DNA from: an uncultured Sulfitobacter sp.
GTDB taxonomy: Bacteria; Pseudomonadota; Alphaproteobacteria; Rhodobacterales; Rhodobacteraceae
DNA: 64,000 bases
NCBI GenBank assembly: GCA_947501805.1
Contig: CANMXJ010000001.1
Location: forward strand, 310,001 to 374,000
Direction: 5' to 3'
The first letter of the stretch is position 1. Each line of letters opens with the position of its first letter. Of this stretch, positions 9,550 through 19,724 are shown piece by piece. Both the position numbers and the translations under genes were made by a program. The notes under the pieces are model-generated. The model did no database searches. It worked only from the letters and a program-made list of their open reading frames with translations, and was not told the DNA's origin.

Positions 9550-10466
9550 CGAGAGCATGAGGCGTCCTCCACCATCCAAGCGCAGAAGTCCGGAAAGGAA
9601 ATGCCAACGGCTTCGCCCTGCTCTGGTGACAAGGACGTGCTGGTCATGCCAGGCTGTGTATTGGTCTCCAGCAGGATCAGACCCGCTGCACCCTTGCTTT
9701 CATCCCAGCGGAAATCCGTGCGGCTGACACCGCGACACCCCAAGGCGTTGTGGGCGCGTAGGGCATAGTCCATGCACAGGTCGAAAATTTCGGACGGCAC
9801 ATCCGCAGGCAGCACATGGGACGATCCACCCTCTTTGTACTTGGCGTCATAGTCGTACCAGCCGGTTGTAATGATATCCGTCACCGTCAAGGCGCGGTCG
9901 CCCATCACGGTTGTTGTCAACTCACGGCCCGGCGCAAAGGCTTCAACCATCACTTCGTCCGGCATGTCGCCGTCTAATTGCGGTGGGCCGTTGTTTTCTT
10001 CGCCGACCAGATAGACTCCAACGGAGGAGCCTTCATTGTTGGGTTTCACCACATAGGGCGGTGCCATGACGTGCGACTTTCGCACGTCGTCGGATTTGGC
10101 AATAATGCTCTCTACTACCGGCAAGCCATAGGCGCGGAACACATCCTTGCTGCGTTGCTTGTCCATTGCGAGTGCCGAGGACAACACACCCGAATGGGTA
10201 TAGGGCAGCCCCATCCATTCCAGCAAACCCTGCACACAACCGTCTTCGCCCCAGCGGCCATGCAGGCAGTTCAACACCACATCCGGTTTGAGGTCGCTCA
10301 GAACAGCACAAAGGTCGGGGCCAGCATCGACCTCAACCACCCGGTAGTTCCGTTCCCGCAATGCAGCAGCGCAGGCTGACCCGCTGTTCAGTGACACCTC
10401 GCGTTCCGCCGAGGGGCCACCCATCAATACTGCCACTTTCGGGGGTGTCCTGCTCGACGTACCCAC
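9546..10466 (-). CDS. ddl: D-alanine--D-alanine ligase
   Basis: ATP-grasp ligase that makes the D-Ala-D-Ala dipeptide used by MurF. Typical motifs are present: [19 protein letters not shown] at the N-terminus, [24 protein letters not shown] in the ATP-grasp core and [11 protein letters not shown] in the metal site. At 306 residues it has the length of DdlB. The start is GTG with AAAGG six bases upstream. It overlaps ftsQ by 4 bp, so the two are probably translationally coupled. Confidence 0.97.
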   Translation of the reverse strand: MGTSSRTPPKVAVLMGGPSAEREVSLNSGSACAAALRERNYRVVEVDAGPDLCAVLSDLKPDVVLNCLHGRWGEDGCVQGLLEWMGLPYTHSGVLSSALAMDKQRSKDVFRAYGLPVVESIIAKSDDVRKSHVMAPPYVVKPNNEGSSVGVYLVGEENNGPPQLDGDMPDEVMVEAFAPGRELTTTVMGDRALTVTDIITTGWYDYDAKYKEGGSSHVLPADVPSEIFDLCMDYALRAHNALGCRGVSRTDFRWDESKGAAGLILLETNTQPGMTSTSLSPEQGEAVGISFPDFCAWMVEDASCSR

Positions 10467-10546
10467 TTTGTGCCTTTGTCCCGGACCTTTTGCGGTCCTT
10501 ATTCTTTGTTGTTGTCGATTTTCGACTTGTTTCCTACGCGCCGGAA

Positions 10547-11473
10547 TTACTCGAAATCACCGATGCGCATAATTTCCCACTCTAACGTTATACCACTTGA
10601 ATCGTAAACCTTTTTTCGCACGTCTTCGCCAAGGTTCTCCAGATCCGCAGCGGTCGCGCCTCCAGTGTTAATTAAGAAGTTAGGATGTTTGGGCGACATC
10701 TGCGCACCGCCTCTGATCGCACCGCGCATGCCAGCGTCGTCAATGACCTTCCACGCCTTGAGGTCGTGCACATCATCGGCCTGCCCGGTTGATGAAAATC
10801 CGGCTGGATTGCGAAAGGTACTGCCCGCGCTGCGGTCTTTGGTCGGCTGGGTCTCGTCACGCTTGCGCAGTTGCTCTTCCATGCGGCTGTGCAATGTTTC
10901 CGGATCACCCGATGGTGGCGCAAAAGTCGCCGAGACAATCACAGCCTCATCTGCCAAGTCACTCTGGCGATAGCGGAAATTCATGTCCTGCGGCGTGAGC
11001 GTAACTGCAGAACCGTCCCGCAACACCGCTTGGGCCGAAACAAAATGATCCGCCGTGTAACTGCCGTAACAACCTGCGTTCATGCGCACAGCGCCACCAA
11101 TGCTGCCCGGAATGGTCCGCAGGAACGTCAAATCCAACCCCGCGTCCGCCGCTTTGCGTGCCACATGCGCATCCAGTGCCGCAGCGCCTGCTTTTACCTG
11201 CCCGCCCGAAATTTCAATACCGTTAAAACCCCGTCCGAGACGGACCACAACAGCACGCAGTCCCCCATCGCGCACGATCAAATTGCTGCCAACCCCCATG
11301 GGGAAAACTGCCACATCGCGCGGTAGATCACGCAGAAATCCGCGCAAGTCGTCCCGATCAGCAGGTTGGAACAGATAATCCGCAGGGCCACCAACCCGCA
11401 GCCATGTAAGATCATTCAGGCTGCGGTCAAATGTCAGCTTGCCACGCGGTATCGGAAGATGGGAATGAGTCAT
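10547..11473 (-). CDS. murB: UDP-N-acetylenolpyruvoylglucosamine reductase MurB
   Basis: FAD enzyme that reduces enolpyruvyl-UDP-GlcNAc to UDP-MurNAc. The FAD-binding part is visible ([26 protein letters not shown]), then [17 protein letters not shown], the catalytic serine region [12 protein letters not shown], and the C-terminal [20 protein letters not shown]. 308 residues, the size of the short type. It lies between ddl (80 bp away) and the small membrane-protein genes. Confidence 0.97.
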   Translation of the reverse strand: MTHSHLPIPRGKLTFDRSLNDLTWLRVGGPADYLFQPADRDDLRGFLRDLPRDVAVFPMGVGSNLIVRDGGLRAVVVRLGRGFNGIEISGGQVKAGAAALDAHVARKAADAGLDLTFLRTIPGSIGGAVRMNAGCYGSYTADHFVSAQAVLRDGSAVTLTPQDMNFRYRQSDLADEAVIVSATFAPPSGDPETLHSRMEEQLRKRDETQPTKDRSAGSTFRNPAGFSSTGQADDVHDLKAWKVIDDAGMRGAIRGGAQMSPKHPNFLINTGGATAADLENLGEDVRKKVYDSSGITLEWEIMRIGDFE

Positions 11474-11504
11474 ATCAACCGCCTACTTCGAAACGCGATA
11501 GGCG

Positions 11505-11798
11505 TCAAACCTCGGGATCGGTGATCGCGCTTTCGTTCCACGCGCGGCGAATGCGGCCTGCAAAACATCCCAGCAGGTATGCACATAGTGCGCAAAGGAT
11601 ACCTGCCCCCTGAACGTTGATCGCCATCAGCCCAAAGGCGTCCGCCTTGAGACCAAAGACCATCCAGAACATATTTGCCATCAATCCGGCAAATAACACC
11701 GCCAGAAAGCCAACAAAACGGCCGTAGAGCCCGCAATAACAACAAGCCGCCATCCAGAAAGCGAAAAGCCCGATGAGGGTATCAATCGACCCGCTCAC
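11505..11798 (-). CDS. Small membrane protein, last gene of the murC-murB microgene chain
   Basis: 97 residues starting at a GTG whose last two bases are part of the upstream gene's stop (GTGA overlap). Two to three hydrophobic segments are visible: TLIGLFAFWMAACCYCGLYG, FVGFLAVLFAGLMANMFWMV and a C-terminal GILCALCAYLLGCFAG followed by RRAW. I do not recognise the family. The overlap chain and position indicate co-translation with the murC-side genes; a role in envelope or division is inferred from location only. Confidence 0.7.
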   Translation of the reverse strand: MSGSIDTLIGLFAFWMAACCYCGLYGRFVGFLAVLFAGLMANMFWMVFGLKADAFGLMAINVQGAGILCALCAYLLGCFAGRIRRAWNESAITDPEV

Positions 11799-12058
11799 TC
11801 TGCCGGACCTTTGAAGACCACGCGACGTCGCAGCCAGCGGCCAAAGTAGATCACCGGCCAGCGCAGGATCGAACAGCCCCCCGCAAGCACCAGCAGGCCA
11901 ATCCATGGACCGTGCTGCATGGTTACATAGCCCACAACGGGGATACCGATTGCAATGAGGATATAGGCGTTACGCCAATGGTAATCCTTGCTGGGTGTCA
12001 TTGCCAGAACGTTGGCGATCACGGCCCAAAGACAGGCGAGTATCAGCGATCCGCTCAT
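11795..12058 (-). CDS. Small membrane protein, DUF2484-like, copy 2
   Basis: 87 residues. It begins with an ATGA overlap and ends with a GTGA overlap. The sequence is almost all membrane helix: LILACLWAVIANVLAM, AYILIAIGIPVVGYVT and PWIGLLVLAGGCSILRWPV, ending in a basic tail (GRWLRRRVVF). It resembles small proteins found next to murB/murC in Rhodobacteraceae that I remember as DUF2484. It aligns with the next upstream gene (12055-12306) with a single one-residue gap; shared positions include LW near residue 10, AM, P, and the S-x-x-R-x-P near residue 63. Function unknown. Confidence 0.8.
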   Translation of the reverse strand: MSGSLILACLWAVIANVLAMTPSKDYHWRNAYILIAIGIPVVGYVTMQHGPWIGLLVLAGGCSILRWPVIYFGRWLRRRVVFKGPAE

Positions 12059-12306
12059 TGTGGCACCTGCGGGTTCTGCCCGCGCAGCTTGGCGAGGATA
12101 AACCGGAGTGGATTGCGAAACATCGACACAAACGCCGCCACGCCAAGCAGCGCCATGAACCAGCCGACTTTCATCCCGATCAGCACAATCAGCACAGGTG
12201 CCGCAAGCAGTAGCGCGATGCCGGGAATATATTGTTGGCGCATCGGCAACATCGCCACGCCTGCGGATGCGAACACCCATAAAACGCAAAACCAAAGTAA
12301 GGTCAT
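12055..12306 (-). CDS. Small membrane protein, DUF2484-like, copy 1
   Basis: 83 residues, coupled to both neighbours by ATGA overlaps. Hydrophobic segments: LLWFCVLWVFASAGVAM, PGIALLLAAPVLIVLIG and WFMALLGVAAFVSMFRNPL, then a basic, polar tail (LAKLRGQNPQ). It is probably DUF2484 and a paralogue of the following gene: both have LW at about residue 10, a Met-x-Pro after the first helix, and a SxxRxPL-like motif after the last. No catalytic motif can be seen; an inner-membrane structural or assembly role is possible but not shown. Confidence 0.8.
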   Translation of the reverse strand: MTLLWFCVLWVFASAGVAMLPMRQQYIPGIALLLAAPVLIVLIGMKVGWFMALLGVAAFVSMFRNPLRFILAKLRGQNPQVPQ

Positions 12307-12620
12307 GCCATACTCCTTTTCCATAAGGTCCAGCCAAAACGGAACAATCCACCGAAAACAATCCCGATCGCCGACCAAACCGTGATTGCCGCCAGAATGG
12401 TCTGCATCCCGGGCCAGCTCTGAGCGACCAGAGACCAAGTGGACCAAAGCCCTGCACCCCGCCAAAGCCCCCAAACGCCAAAATAAAGATAAGGTGCTAT
12501 AAGGAGGAGAAGACAGATGCCTGCGGTGATTGCCGCCGCACGCGCCGGCCCAATAAATACTGCGCATCCCAGCGTTATGAACGGCACAGATGCCAGAACC
12601 AGAATCAACAGCGTGCTCAC
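12303..12620 (-). CDS. Small three-helix membrane protein directly after murC
   Basis: 105 residues from a GTG that overlaps the murC stop (GTGA). Segments: [40 protein letters not shown] and [19 protein letters not shown], with a short basic end (WTLWKRS). I do not recognise a family and see no relation to the two DUF2484-like neighbours. It is the first of four microgenes whose stops and starts all overlap, so its expression should follow murC. Confidence 0.7.
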   Translation of the reverse strand: MSTLLILVLASVPFITLGCAVFIGPARAAAITAGICLLLLIAPYLYFGVWGLWRGAGLWSTWSLVAQSWPGMQTILAAITVWSAIGIVFGGLFRFGWTLWKRSMA

Positions 12621-14035
12621 GCCGCCGCCCCTTTGAGCGCCAACAACCGTTCCGGCAACCCGTTGGCCCACCCCGAAATCGAGCCTGCACCAAGACATAC
12701 GACCATATCACCCGGCCCCGCCTGTTCACGTACCAGCCGCGCCAGATCATCTTCGCCCGTGACGGACCGCGCATGTCGGTGTCCGTGGCGGATCAACCCT
12801 GCCACCAGATCATCGCGTGACGCCCCTTCAATCGGATCTTCTCCGGCGGAAAACACATCGGCAATACCGACCACATCGGCATCGTTGAAACAGGCGCAAA
12901 ACTCATCAAAATGATGGCTGAGGCGCGAATAGCGGTGCGGCTGATGCACGGCAATCACGCGCCCCTCTGTCGCCTGCCGTGCCGCTTTTAACACGGCGGC
13001 AATCTCGACGGGATGGTGGCCGTAATCATCAATAATCGTCACGCCATCAACTTCACCAACTTTCGTAAACCGTCGGTTAACGCCGCCAAAGGCCGCCAAA
13101 GCCGTTTTGATCTCGTCCATCTTCATGCCCAAGTGCCGCGCCACAGCGACCGCGGACAATGCGTTGGACACGTTGTGATCCCCCGGCATCGGCAAGGCGC
13201 AATCTTCAATCACCTTGTCCTCAGATTGCAAATGAATATCGAAATGCGCCACGCCGTTTTTGTAATGCAGGTTCTTGGCCCGCACATCCGCTTGCGCGTT
13301 GAAACCATAGGTCAGAACGCGGCGATCCGTGATCTTGCCCACAAGCTTTTGCACTTCTTCGTGGTCAGTGCAGCAGACCGCCAACCCGTAAAACGGAATG
13401 TTGGATACAAAATCGAGGAAACCCTGACGCAGGGTATCAAAGTCGCCCCAGTGTTCCATATGCTCGGGGTCGATGTTGGTCACAATCGCAATGGTCGCAG
13501 GCAGGCGATTGAAGGTGCCGTCACTCTCGTCCGCTTCCACCACCATCCATTCGCCCTGCCCCATACGGGCATTCGAGCCATAGGCGTGAATGATGCCGCC
13601 ATTCACAACCGTCGGGTCGATACCGCCCGCCACCAGCAATTCCGCCACCAGCGTTGTGGTTGTGGTCTTGCCGTGAGTCCCCGCGACAGCAATGTTCGAC
13701 TTCAGGCGCATCAGTTCGCCCAGCATCTCGGCACGGCGTACAATTGGCAGGCCCGCCAGACGCGCGGCGTCCAGTTCCGCGTTCCCCGGTTTGATTGCGG
13801 ATGAAATCACAACAACCTCGGCACCTTCGATGTTTTCTGCGCGCTGGCCTTCAAAAATCGTCGCGCCCAGTCCTTTCAACCGGTCAGTGATTTTGGTCGC
13901 CTTCAAATCCGATCCCTGCACCGTGTAGCCATGGTTCAGCAACACCTCGGCAATGCCGGACATGCCGATACCCCCGATACCGACAAAGTGGATCGGGCCA
14001 ACATCCGTGGGCAATTTGGTGGCTGCTGCATTCAT
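12617..14035 (-). CDS. murC: UDP-N-acetylmuramate--L-alanine ligase MurC
   Basis: Adds L-Ala, the first residue of the peptide stem, to UDP-MurNAc in the cytoplasm. The N-terminal dinucleotide-like motif [15 protein letters not shown], the ATP loop [16 protein letters not shown], the central [11 protein letters not shown] and the C-terminal [10 protein letters not shown] are all present. 472 residues is normal for MurC. The stop overlaps the following small gene (GTGA), and murG ends immediately before its start. Confidence 0.98.
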   Translation of the reverse strand: MNAAATKLPTDVGPIHFVGIGGIGMSGIAEVLLNHGYTVQGSDLKATKITDRLKGLGATIFEGQRAENIEGAEVVVISSAIKPGNAELDAARLAGLPIVRRAEMLGELMRLKSNIAVAGTHGKTTTTTLVAELLVAGGIDPTVVNGGIIHAYGSNARMGQGEWMVVEADESDGTFNRLPATIAIVTNIDPEHMEHWGDFDTLRQGFLDFVSNIPFYGLAVCCTDHEEVQKLVGKITDRRVLTYGFNAQADVRAKNLHYKNGVAHFDIHLQSEDKVIEDCALPMPGDHNVSNALSAVAVARHLGMKMDEIKTALAAFGGVNRRFTKVGEVDGVTIIDDYGHHPVEIAAVLKAARQATEGRVIAVHQPHRYSRLSHHFDEFCACFNDADVVGIADVFSAGEDPIEGASRDDLVAGLIRHGHRHARSVTGEDDLARLVREQAGPGDMVVCLGAGSISGWANGLPERLLALKGAAA

Positions 14036-15133
14036 TTAAGTGTTCCTTTTGTTCGCCAAGGCTTCGACCATTCCGGCCAAAGCCTCTGCCGCTTCGGGCT
14101 TGCCCGTGGACAGCGCCGAAATCGACATCTGGAGGGCGGCATCTGCATCACCCAAAACCATTTCTATTTGTGCGGTCATGCTTTCGGGGCTTGCTGCATC
14201 TTCAGGCACCATGATCGCGGCACCCGCCTCAACAAGACCGCGGGCATTGGCGGTCTGGTGATCGCCGGTTGCGGCCGCAAAGGGAATCAGGATCGAGGGG
14301 CGTCCGATCACCGAAATATCGGCGACGCTAGAGGCACCTGCGCGGCTGATCACCAGTTGTGCCTCAGACATGCGGCGCGGCACATCGTCAAAGAATGGCT
14401 GCACATCAGCATCTATGCCCTGTTCAGCATAATAGGCTGACACCCGTTCAGCGTCTTCATCGCGCGCTTGATGACTGACACGGATGTTTTTCAACATCTC
14501 CATCGGCAAGCCCGCAATAGCGGGCGGCACGACGTCGCTTAGGATACGGGCCCCTTGCGAGCCCCCCATCACCAGCAGGTCCATCGGGTAATCGCCTGGC
14601 GGTATGTATCCTGCGCCTGCCCGCTCCAACACAGCACCGCGCACCGGATTGCCCACATGCACCCCCTCGACACCGTCTGGTAATGCCGTGGGCCATGTTC
14701 CGCAGGCAACCGCATCCACACGTTTTGAAAAAATCTCGTTCACCCGCCCCAAGACGCCGTTCTGCTCGTGGATCATGCGGGGGACACGCAACAGATAGGC
14801 CGCCGCCAGCGCAGGAATGCTTGGGTAGCCGCCAAAGCCCACAACAACGTCCGGTTTTTCACGCATCATGCGCCATGCGGCACCCAATGCGCCCACCACG
14901 ATCCGGACCGGCACCATCAGCTTGGCCGCCAACCCGCCCCGCGCAAAAGTGGCAGAGTTCACTTCGACAATTTCGACCGCGTCAGGAAAACCGCCCGTAT
15001 AGCGCGCCCCGCGCGCATCCGTGCTCAACCGCACCCGCCAGCCGCGCGCAAGCATCACTTCAGCCAAGGCCTGAGCGGGGAACATGTGCCCGCCTGTTCC
15101 GCCTGCCGCTATGATCAGAAGTGGCTGTTTCAC
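14036..15133 (-). CDS. murG: UDP-GlcNAc transferase MurG (lipid II synthesis)
   Basis: Peripheral inner-membrane glycosyltransferase that turns lipid I into lipid II. The N-terminal glycine-rich loop [17 protein letters not shown], the middle [11 protein letters not shown] and the C-terminal donor-site motifs [13 protein letters not shown] and [13 protein letters not shown] are all present. 365 residues, normal. Its start overlaps the ftsW stop (ATGA), and its TAA stop directly abuts the murC start codon. Confidence 0.97.
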   Translation of the reverse strand: MKQPLLIIAAGGTGGHMFPAQALAEVMLARGWRVRLSTDARGARYTGGFPDAVEIVEVNSATFARGGLAAKLMVPVRIVVGALGAAWRMMREKPDVVVGFGGYPSIPALAAAYLLRVPRMIHEQNGVLGRVNEIFSKRVDAVACGTWPTALPDGVEGVHVGNPVRGAVLERAGAGYIPPGDYPMDLLVMGGSQGARILSDVVPPAIAGLPMEMLKNIRVSHQARDEDAERVSAYYAEQGIDADVQPFFDDVPRRMSEAQLVISRAGASSVADISVIGRPSILIPFAAATGDHQTANARGLVEAGAAIMVPEDAASPESMTAQIEMVLGDADAALQMSISALSTGKPEAAEALAGMVEALANKRNT

Positions 15134-16299
15134 CGCGCCCGACCCCTGCCCAGAATATCCGAAATCTCACCCTGTGGCCGCGTGCGGGTAAACGCCAGCA
15201 ACATGCCGACGGCGATGCCCGAGGCAATCACTGACGATCCACCATAGCTCACAAATGGCAGCGTCATCCCCTTGGCGGGCAGCAAGCGCACGGCAACACC
15301 CATGTTGATCATTGCCTGAACACCAAACATACAAGCCAGACCCGTGCCGGCCAGCCGGATGAACGGATCACGCTCGCGCACCAGCCGCAAAAGCGAGCGC
15401 ACAACGATACCGGTATAAAGCGCAATGATGCACATGACCAAAACCAACCCGTATTCCTCAGCCGCCACAGCAATGATAAAATCAGTATGCGCGTCAGGCA
15501 GGGACCACTTCACTTCGCCCTCGCCCACACCCACACCAAACAATCCACCTTCGCGGATGGCGTTTGTAGCATAGCCCAACTGCGTTGTCGGATCGACATC
15601 GGGGGACAGGAATCCGTCGATACGGCGCGCAAAATGCTCTGAATTAGCGTAGGCTACGGTGCCTGCGATCACAACCAGCGCAGCCATGCCAACCAGCAGC
15701 ACCATCGGCGCACCGGCCACGAAATACATGACACCCCACCCAAACAACACCAGACACGCTTGACCGAAATCGGGCTGCAACGCCAACATAAGCACGATTG
15801 TCAGGCACAAAACAAACGACCACGTCTTGCCGGGTGGCCCGTTGATCTCAAGGGATGCAGCCATCATCCAGGCAGCCGCCACGACAAATCCGGGCTTCAG
15901 AAATTCCGATGGTTGCACAGATGCAAACCCGAGCGAATACCAACGCGTCGCCCCCTTGCCAAAGTCCGTCCCGAACAAAGGCAGAAACATCAGCGCCACA
16001 AACGCCACTAAAAAACCGATCACAGCCAAGCGCCGCACCACCAACGGTGACATCATTGACGTCAGCAACATTGCGATGATCGCCACTGTACCAAAAACCG
16101 CCTGACGTTGGACGTAGTGAAATGGATCGAACCCGTTTCGCTGCGCCAGCGGCACGGACGCCGCAAGCCCAAGCAAAAGCCCAACACCAAACAACATCAG
16201 CACGCAGGATATCGCCCAACGATCTACCGTCCGCCACCATTTTGGGAGAATGGGTTCACCGTCCTGTATCCGAACGGTGCCATGCGCCATCGCTGTCAT
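15130..16299 (-). CDS. ftsW: Septal peptidoglycan polymerase FtsW (SEDS family)
   Basis: 389 residues with about ten membrane helices. SEDS signatures are visible: [21 protein letters not shown], the [10 protein letters not shown] motif, and near the end [18 protein letters not shown]. FtsW polymerises glycan strands from lipid II together with FtsI. It is cut off from the upstream dcw genes by a convergent gene (17081-18259), so a promoter in 16300-16433 or upstream of the 16434 gene must drive it. No clear promoter was found there. Confidence 0.97.
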   Translation of the reverse strand: MTAMAHGTVRIQDGEPILPKWWRTVDRWAISCVLMLFGVGLLLGLAASVPLAQRNGFDPFHYVQRQAVFGTVAIIAMLLTSMMSPLVVRRLAVIGFLVAFVALMFLPLFGTDFGKGATRWYSLGFASVQPSEFLKPGFVVAAAWMMAASLEINGPPGKTWSFVLCLTIVLMLALQPDFGQACLVLFGWGVMYFVAGAPMVLLVGMAALVVIAGTVAYANSEHFARRIDGFLSPDVDPTTQLGYATNAIREGGLFGVGVGEGEVKWSLPDAHTDFIIAVAAEEYGLVLVMCIIALYTGIVVRSLLRLVRERDPFIRLAGTGLACMFGVQAMINMGVAVRLLPAKGMTLPFVSYGGSSVIASGIAVGMLLAFTRTRPQGEISDILGRGRAR

Positions 16300-16433
16300 G
16301 ACTGTCTGCCTTACACTGCCTCAAATGCCCCGAAGGACTGCCCCATTTTTGGGGTCTCTGGCGAATGTATAAACCGTTTTGGCGTCGCAGGCTAGGGCTT
16401 TTCCACTACAGGTTCGCGCTGAAACCGACCGCT

Positions 16434-16967
16434 CTAGGACACCCGCCCCGCAGCATGCATCCCGCGGATCGGGTAATTGTTGGCACGCACAAACTTTAGT
16501 CCAGCCAACAGGCTGCTCAGGTCCGGCCGCGCGAAAGGCGCGTTGGAAATATCAAGGATCTGTATGTTTCCTTCGCCGTTCACCACAAACAGGCCCGGTT
16601 CCGGAAACGGCTGGTCGGTCTCTTGCGGGCTGCGCGGATCGCTGATGTAGAGGGTCAGCGCGGCCATCTGCGCCACGCTCAAACCATAGCCCATCGCCAG
16701 CTTCAAACCCATTTCGTCTACCATAGACTGCGCCTTGACTTCTCCATCCCCAGAGAGAGCAACAACGTCGACACCCAGTTGCGCAAATTCATCAACAATT
16801 TCGTCAAGTTGCGCGAGGTACTTCTTGCAAAGCGGGCAATGCAATCCACGGTAAACGACGATCATCTGCCAATCATGTCCACCCCGCGGCACACCCAGCG
16901 TCAAAGCCCCACCGCCCAGCTTGGCAATGTCCAACTTCGGAAAGGGTGATCCTGCTGCAAGCGCCAT
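16434..16967 (-). CDS. Peroxiredoxin-like (AhpC/TSA, thioredoxin-fold) protein
   Basis: 177 residues from an ATG with AAAGGACG about seven bases upstream. A thioredoxin fold is indicated by VVYRGLHCPLCKKYLAQLDE, with two cysteines (44 and 47) spaced C-x-x-C, the arrangement of the peroxiredoxin-like 2 group rather than the single peroxidatic Cys of classical AhpC. VALSGDGEVKAQ and GLFVVNGEGNIQI fit the rest of the fold. The likely role is thiol-dependent peroxide or disulfide chemistry in the cytoplasm; the substrate is unknown. It is transcribed towards ftsW from inside the dcw cluster. Confidence 0.8.
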   Translation of the reverse strand: MALAAGSPFPKLDIAKLGGGALTLGVPRGGHDWQMIVVYRGLHCPLCKKYLAQLDEIVDEFAQLGVDVVALSGDGEVKAQSMVDEMGLKLAMGYGLSVAQMAALTLYISDPRSPQETDQPFPEPGLFVVNGEGNIQILDISNAPFARPDLSSLLAGLKFVRANNYPIRGMHAAGRVS

Positions 16968-17080
16968 AACGTCGTCCTTTATCTGGAATACCTGGTGACA
17001 GACGTGACGCGCTGACGCAGGCACCGCAACCCTCTTCACGCCAACTTGACCACCACCGCTGTTCAGTGCATCCCCGCCCT

Positions 17081-18259
17081 ATGCAGTATGACACGGTCAT
17101 CATAGGCGCAGGTGCCGCAGGCATGATGTGCGCCGCCCACGCAGGCGGACGCGTATTGGTCGTCGATCACGCCAAGGCACCGGGCGAGAAAGTCCGCATT
17201 TCTGGCGGTGGCCGCTGCAATTTCACCAACATGTATACGGGGCCTGAAAACTTCATCAGCCAGAACCCGCATTTCGCGAAATCTGCATTGGCTCGCTATA
17301 CCCAATGGGACTTCATCGAACTGGTCAATCAACATGGCATCGCTTGGCACGAAAAGACTCTGGGCCAGTTATTCTGCGACAACTCTGCCAAGGACATCAT
17401 CGCCATGTTGCGCGATCTGATGTCTTCAGCAGGCGTTGAACTGCGCCTGAACAGCAGCATCAGCGAAATTGAAAAGCTAAACGATCACTTTAGCATGGCG
17501 CTGCATTTATCTGATAAAAAAACAAAAATCACCAGTACCAACCTTGTTATCGCAACCGGAGGCAAGTCGATCCCCAAAATGGGCGCAACCGGTTTTGCCT
17601 ATGACATCGCCCGTCAATTCGGACTGCCCCTGATTGACACCAGCGCCGCACTTGTTCCGTTCACATTCGCAGAACGCCGCTTTGCCGAAATCTCTGGTGT
17701 GGCCGTTCCCGCCAAAGTCACTGCGGGTGATACAACCTTCGAAGAAGCGCTCCTGTTCACCCATCGCGGCCTCTCCGGCCCAGCCGTTTTGCAAGCCTCA
17801 AGCTACTGGAACGAGGGCGAGACAATCGTTCTGAACCTCACACCAGCGCATGACCTCTTTGACAAAATGCGCACCCAGCGCCAAACCGCAGGCCGCAAGA
17901 ATTTCACCACCGAACTTGGCCACCACTTCCCGGCCCGTCTTGTCGATCACCTGAGCACGCAAATGGACCTTTCCGGCAACCTCGCAGATTGGTCCGACGC
18001 ACGCCTACAAGAATTTTCCGACACTCTCGCCGCATGGGAACTTACGCCAAACGGCACCGAAGGCTACCGCACCGCCGAAGTCACACGTGGCGGCGTCGAC
18101 ACCGACGCCCTGTCCTCGCGCACGATGATGTCAAAGGAGGTAAAGAATCTTTATTTCATCGGTGAAGCTGTCGATGTCACAGGCTGGCTTGGCGGCTACA
18201 ACTTTCAGTGGGCGTGGTCGTCAGGCATGGCCGCCGCACGTGCGATCAGCGGGCGATAG
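17081..18259 (+). CDS. BaiN/HI0933-family NAD(P)/FAD-dependent oxidoreductase
   Basis: About 392 residues. The N-terminal FAD-binding loop [16 protein letters not shown] is followed by the family signature [13 protein letters not shown]. Later come [31 protein letters not shown] and the C-terminal [24 protein letters not shown], all typical of the HI0933/YhiN group, whose physiological substrate is mostly unknown. An in-frame GTG at 17066 is an alternative start; neither has a clear ribosome-binding site. It is the only plus-strand gene inside the dcw cluster, and its 3' end overlaps the murD 3' end by 14 bp. Confidence 0.9.
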   Translation: MQYDTVIIGAGAAGMMCAAHAGGRVLVVDHAKAPGEKVRISGGGRCNFTNMYTGPENFISQNPHFAKSALARYTQWDFIELVNQHGIAWHEKTLGQLFCDNSAKDIIAMLRDLMSSAGVELRLNSSISEIEKLNDHFSMALHLSDKKTKITSTNLVIATGGKSIPKMGATGFAYDIARQFGLPLIDTSAALVPFTFAERRFAEISGVAVPAKVTAGDTTFEEALLFTHRGLSGPAVLQASSYWNEGETIVLNLTPAHDLFDKMRTQRQTAGRKNFTTELGHHFPARLVDHLSTQMDLSGNLADWSDARLQEFSDTLAAWELTPNGTEGYRTAEVTRGGVDTDALSSRTMMSKEVKNLYFIGEAVDVTGWLGGYNFQWAWSSGMAAARAISGR

Positions 18260-19646
18260 ACTTCTCAACCTGTGCTGCGAAATCATCGCCGCGCCGCTCG
18301 AAACTATCGTATTGATCAAAACTCGCCGCCGCCGGAGCGAGTAACACAACATCACCCTCCTCCGCCTCAGCCGTCGCCTTGGCCACAGCAACCTCCATCG
18401 TCCCACAGACTTCTGCCTCGACATTCAACTGCATCGCAAATCCTGCCGCTTCCCGCCCGATTACGTAGGCCTTGCGCACGGAACTACTGGCCTCAGCCAG
18501 CCCCTCAAGACCACCTTCTTTCTCAAGCCCGCCACAAATCCAGCGGATGTTCTTGAATGCGGTCAATGCCTTGGCTGCTGAATCCACATTAGTCGCCTTG
18601 CTGTCATTTACAAAACGCACACCGTTGTGCTCGGCAATCGTTTGTGAACGATGCGGCAAACCACCAAAACTGTGAAACGCCGCCTCGATCACCTTTGGTG
18701 CCAATCCCAAGGTCCGACAAACTGCGTAAGCCGCACAGGCATTCTGATGGTTATGCGCGCCCGGCAACCCTGCCACAGAGCGCAAATCAATCGACGCGAT
18801 CTGCTTACCTTTGCGGTACTCCGACAAAAACCCCTTACGGGCAAACACCTGCCACCCCGGACCGGTTAACTTGCGCTCAACCGACACGCGGATCACACGA
18901 TCATCTGTCGGTCCCTGGCTCAACTGCCCTGCCAGAAACCGCCCCTCGTCTTCATCCACACCAATCACAGCGCGGTCCGGCCCGCCCTCTGCAAACAAGC
19001 GACGCTTGGCCGCAAAATATCCCCCCATTCCGTGATGGCGATCCAGATGATCAGGGCTAAGATTGGTAAACACCGCCACATCCGGTGTCAGATTACGCGC
19101 AAGGTCGGTCTGGTAAGATGATAGTTCCAACACAACAACCTCTCCGTCCACCGCTGGTTCCAGATCAAGCACACCGCGCCCAATGTTTCCAGCCAGCTGG
19201 CAGGGACGGTTCACATGCTCCAGAATATGATGGATCAACGCAGACGTTGTCGATTTACCGTTAGACCCCGTCACAGCAACCACCCGAGGCGATGTCTCGA
19301 AACTATCCCATTGCGGTGTCGCAAAGCTTTGAAAAAACAGACCGATATCATTGTCTACCGGCACACCTGCCGCCAATGCCAAGGCAACAACCGGGTTCGG
19401 GGTCGGATATAAATGGGGAATGCCGGGGCTGACAATCAGCCGCGCAATCTCGTCAAAATCCTGCTCGGATCTAAACGACGCACACTGAAATCCGTCAACT
19501 TCCGCCACGTCCCGTGCCGCCGGATTATCGTCCCAACACATCGTCTCGGCCCCGCCTTCACGCAAGGCACGTGCCGCAGACAAACCGGAGCGCCCCAACC
19601 CCAGCACAGCAACTTTAAGCCCTGCTAATCCTCGCACCGGTATCAT
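18246..19646 (-). CDS. murD: UDP-N-acetylmuramoyl-L-alanine--D-glutamate ligase MurD
   Basis: 466 residues. N-terminal [20 protein letters not shown] loop [16 protein letters not shown], central [19 protein letters not shown] and C-terminal [15 protein letters not shown] identify MurD, which adds D-Glu to UDP-MurNAc-L-Ala. It is the last gene of the continuous mraZ-to-murD block; its 3' end overlaps the convergent flavoprotein gene by 14 bp. A dispersed-repeat-like element lies between it and mraY. Confidence 0.97.
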   Translation of the reverse strand: MIPVRGLAGLKVAVLGLGRSGLSAARALREGGAETMCWDDNPAARDVAEVDGFQCASFRSEQDFDEIARLIVSPGIPHLYPTPNPVVALALAAGVPVDNDIGLFFQSFATPQWDSFETSPRVVAVTGSNGKSTTSALIHHILEHVNRPCQLAGNIGRGVLDLEPAVDGEVVVLELSSYQTDLARNLTPDVAVFTNLSPDHLDRHHGMGGYFAAKRRLFAEGGPDRAVIGVDEDEGRFLAGQLSQGPTDDRVIRVSVERKLTGPGWQVFARKGFLSEYRKGKQIASIDLRSVAGLPGAHNHQNACAAYAVCRTLGLAPKVIEAAFHSFGGLPHRSQTIAEHNGVRFVNDSKATNVDSAAKALTAFKNIRWICGGLEKEGGLEGLAEASSSVRKAYVIGREAAGFAMQLNVEAEVCGTMEVAVAKATAEAEEGDVVLLAPAAASFDQYDSFERRGDDFAAQVEKSIAR

Positions 19647-19655
19647 CGGACGCCC

Positions 19656-19724
19656 TTCTCTTTTTGGCCTTAAATCTCGCGGGAGGTTTGGAGGGCAGAG
19701 CCCTCCATAGGTGCCTTGGCACCT
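19656..19724. repeat. Intergenic element CTCTTTTTGGCCTTAAA with adjoining hairpins
   Basis: The word CTCTTTTTGGCCTTAAA at about 19658 recurs upstream of the 38103 gene (37997-38013). Here it is followed by two perfect hairpins: GGAGGGC-aga-GCCCTCC (19690-19706) and AGGTGCC-tt-GGCACCT (19709-19724). I remember similar words between genes in many Roseobacter genomes, so this is probably a dispersed intergenic repeat. Its function is unknown. Confidence 0.5.

Noticed and set aside
10479..10502. Hairpin GGACC-ttttgc-GGTCC followed by TTATTCTTT upstream of ddl
   Set aside because: It would work as a terminator only on the plus strand, where no gene ends; the stem is short.
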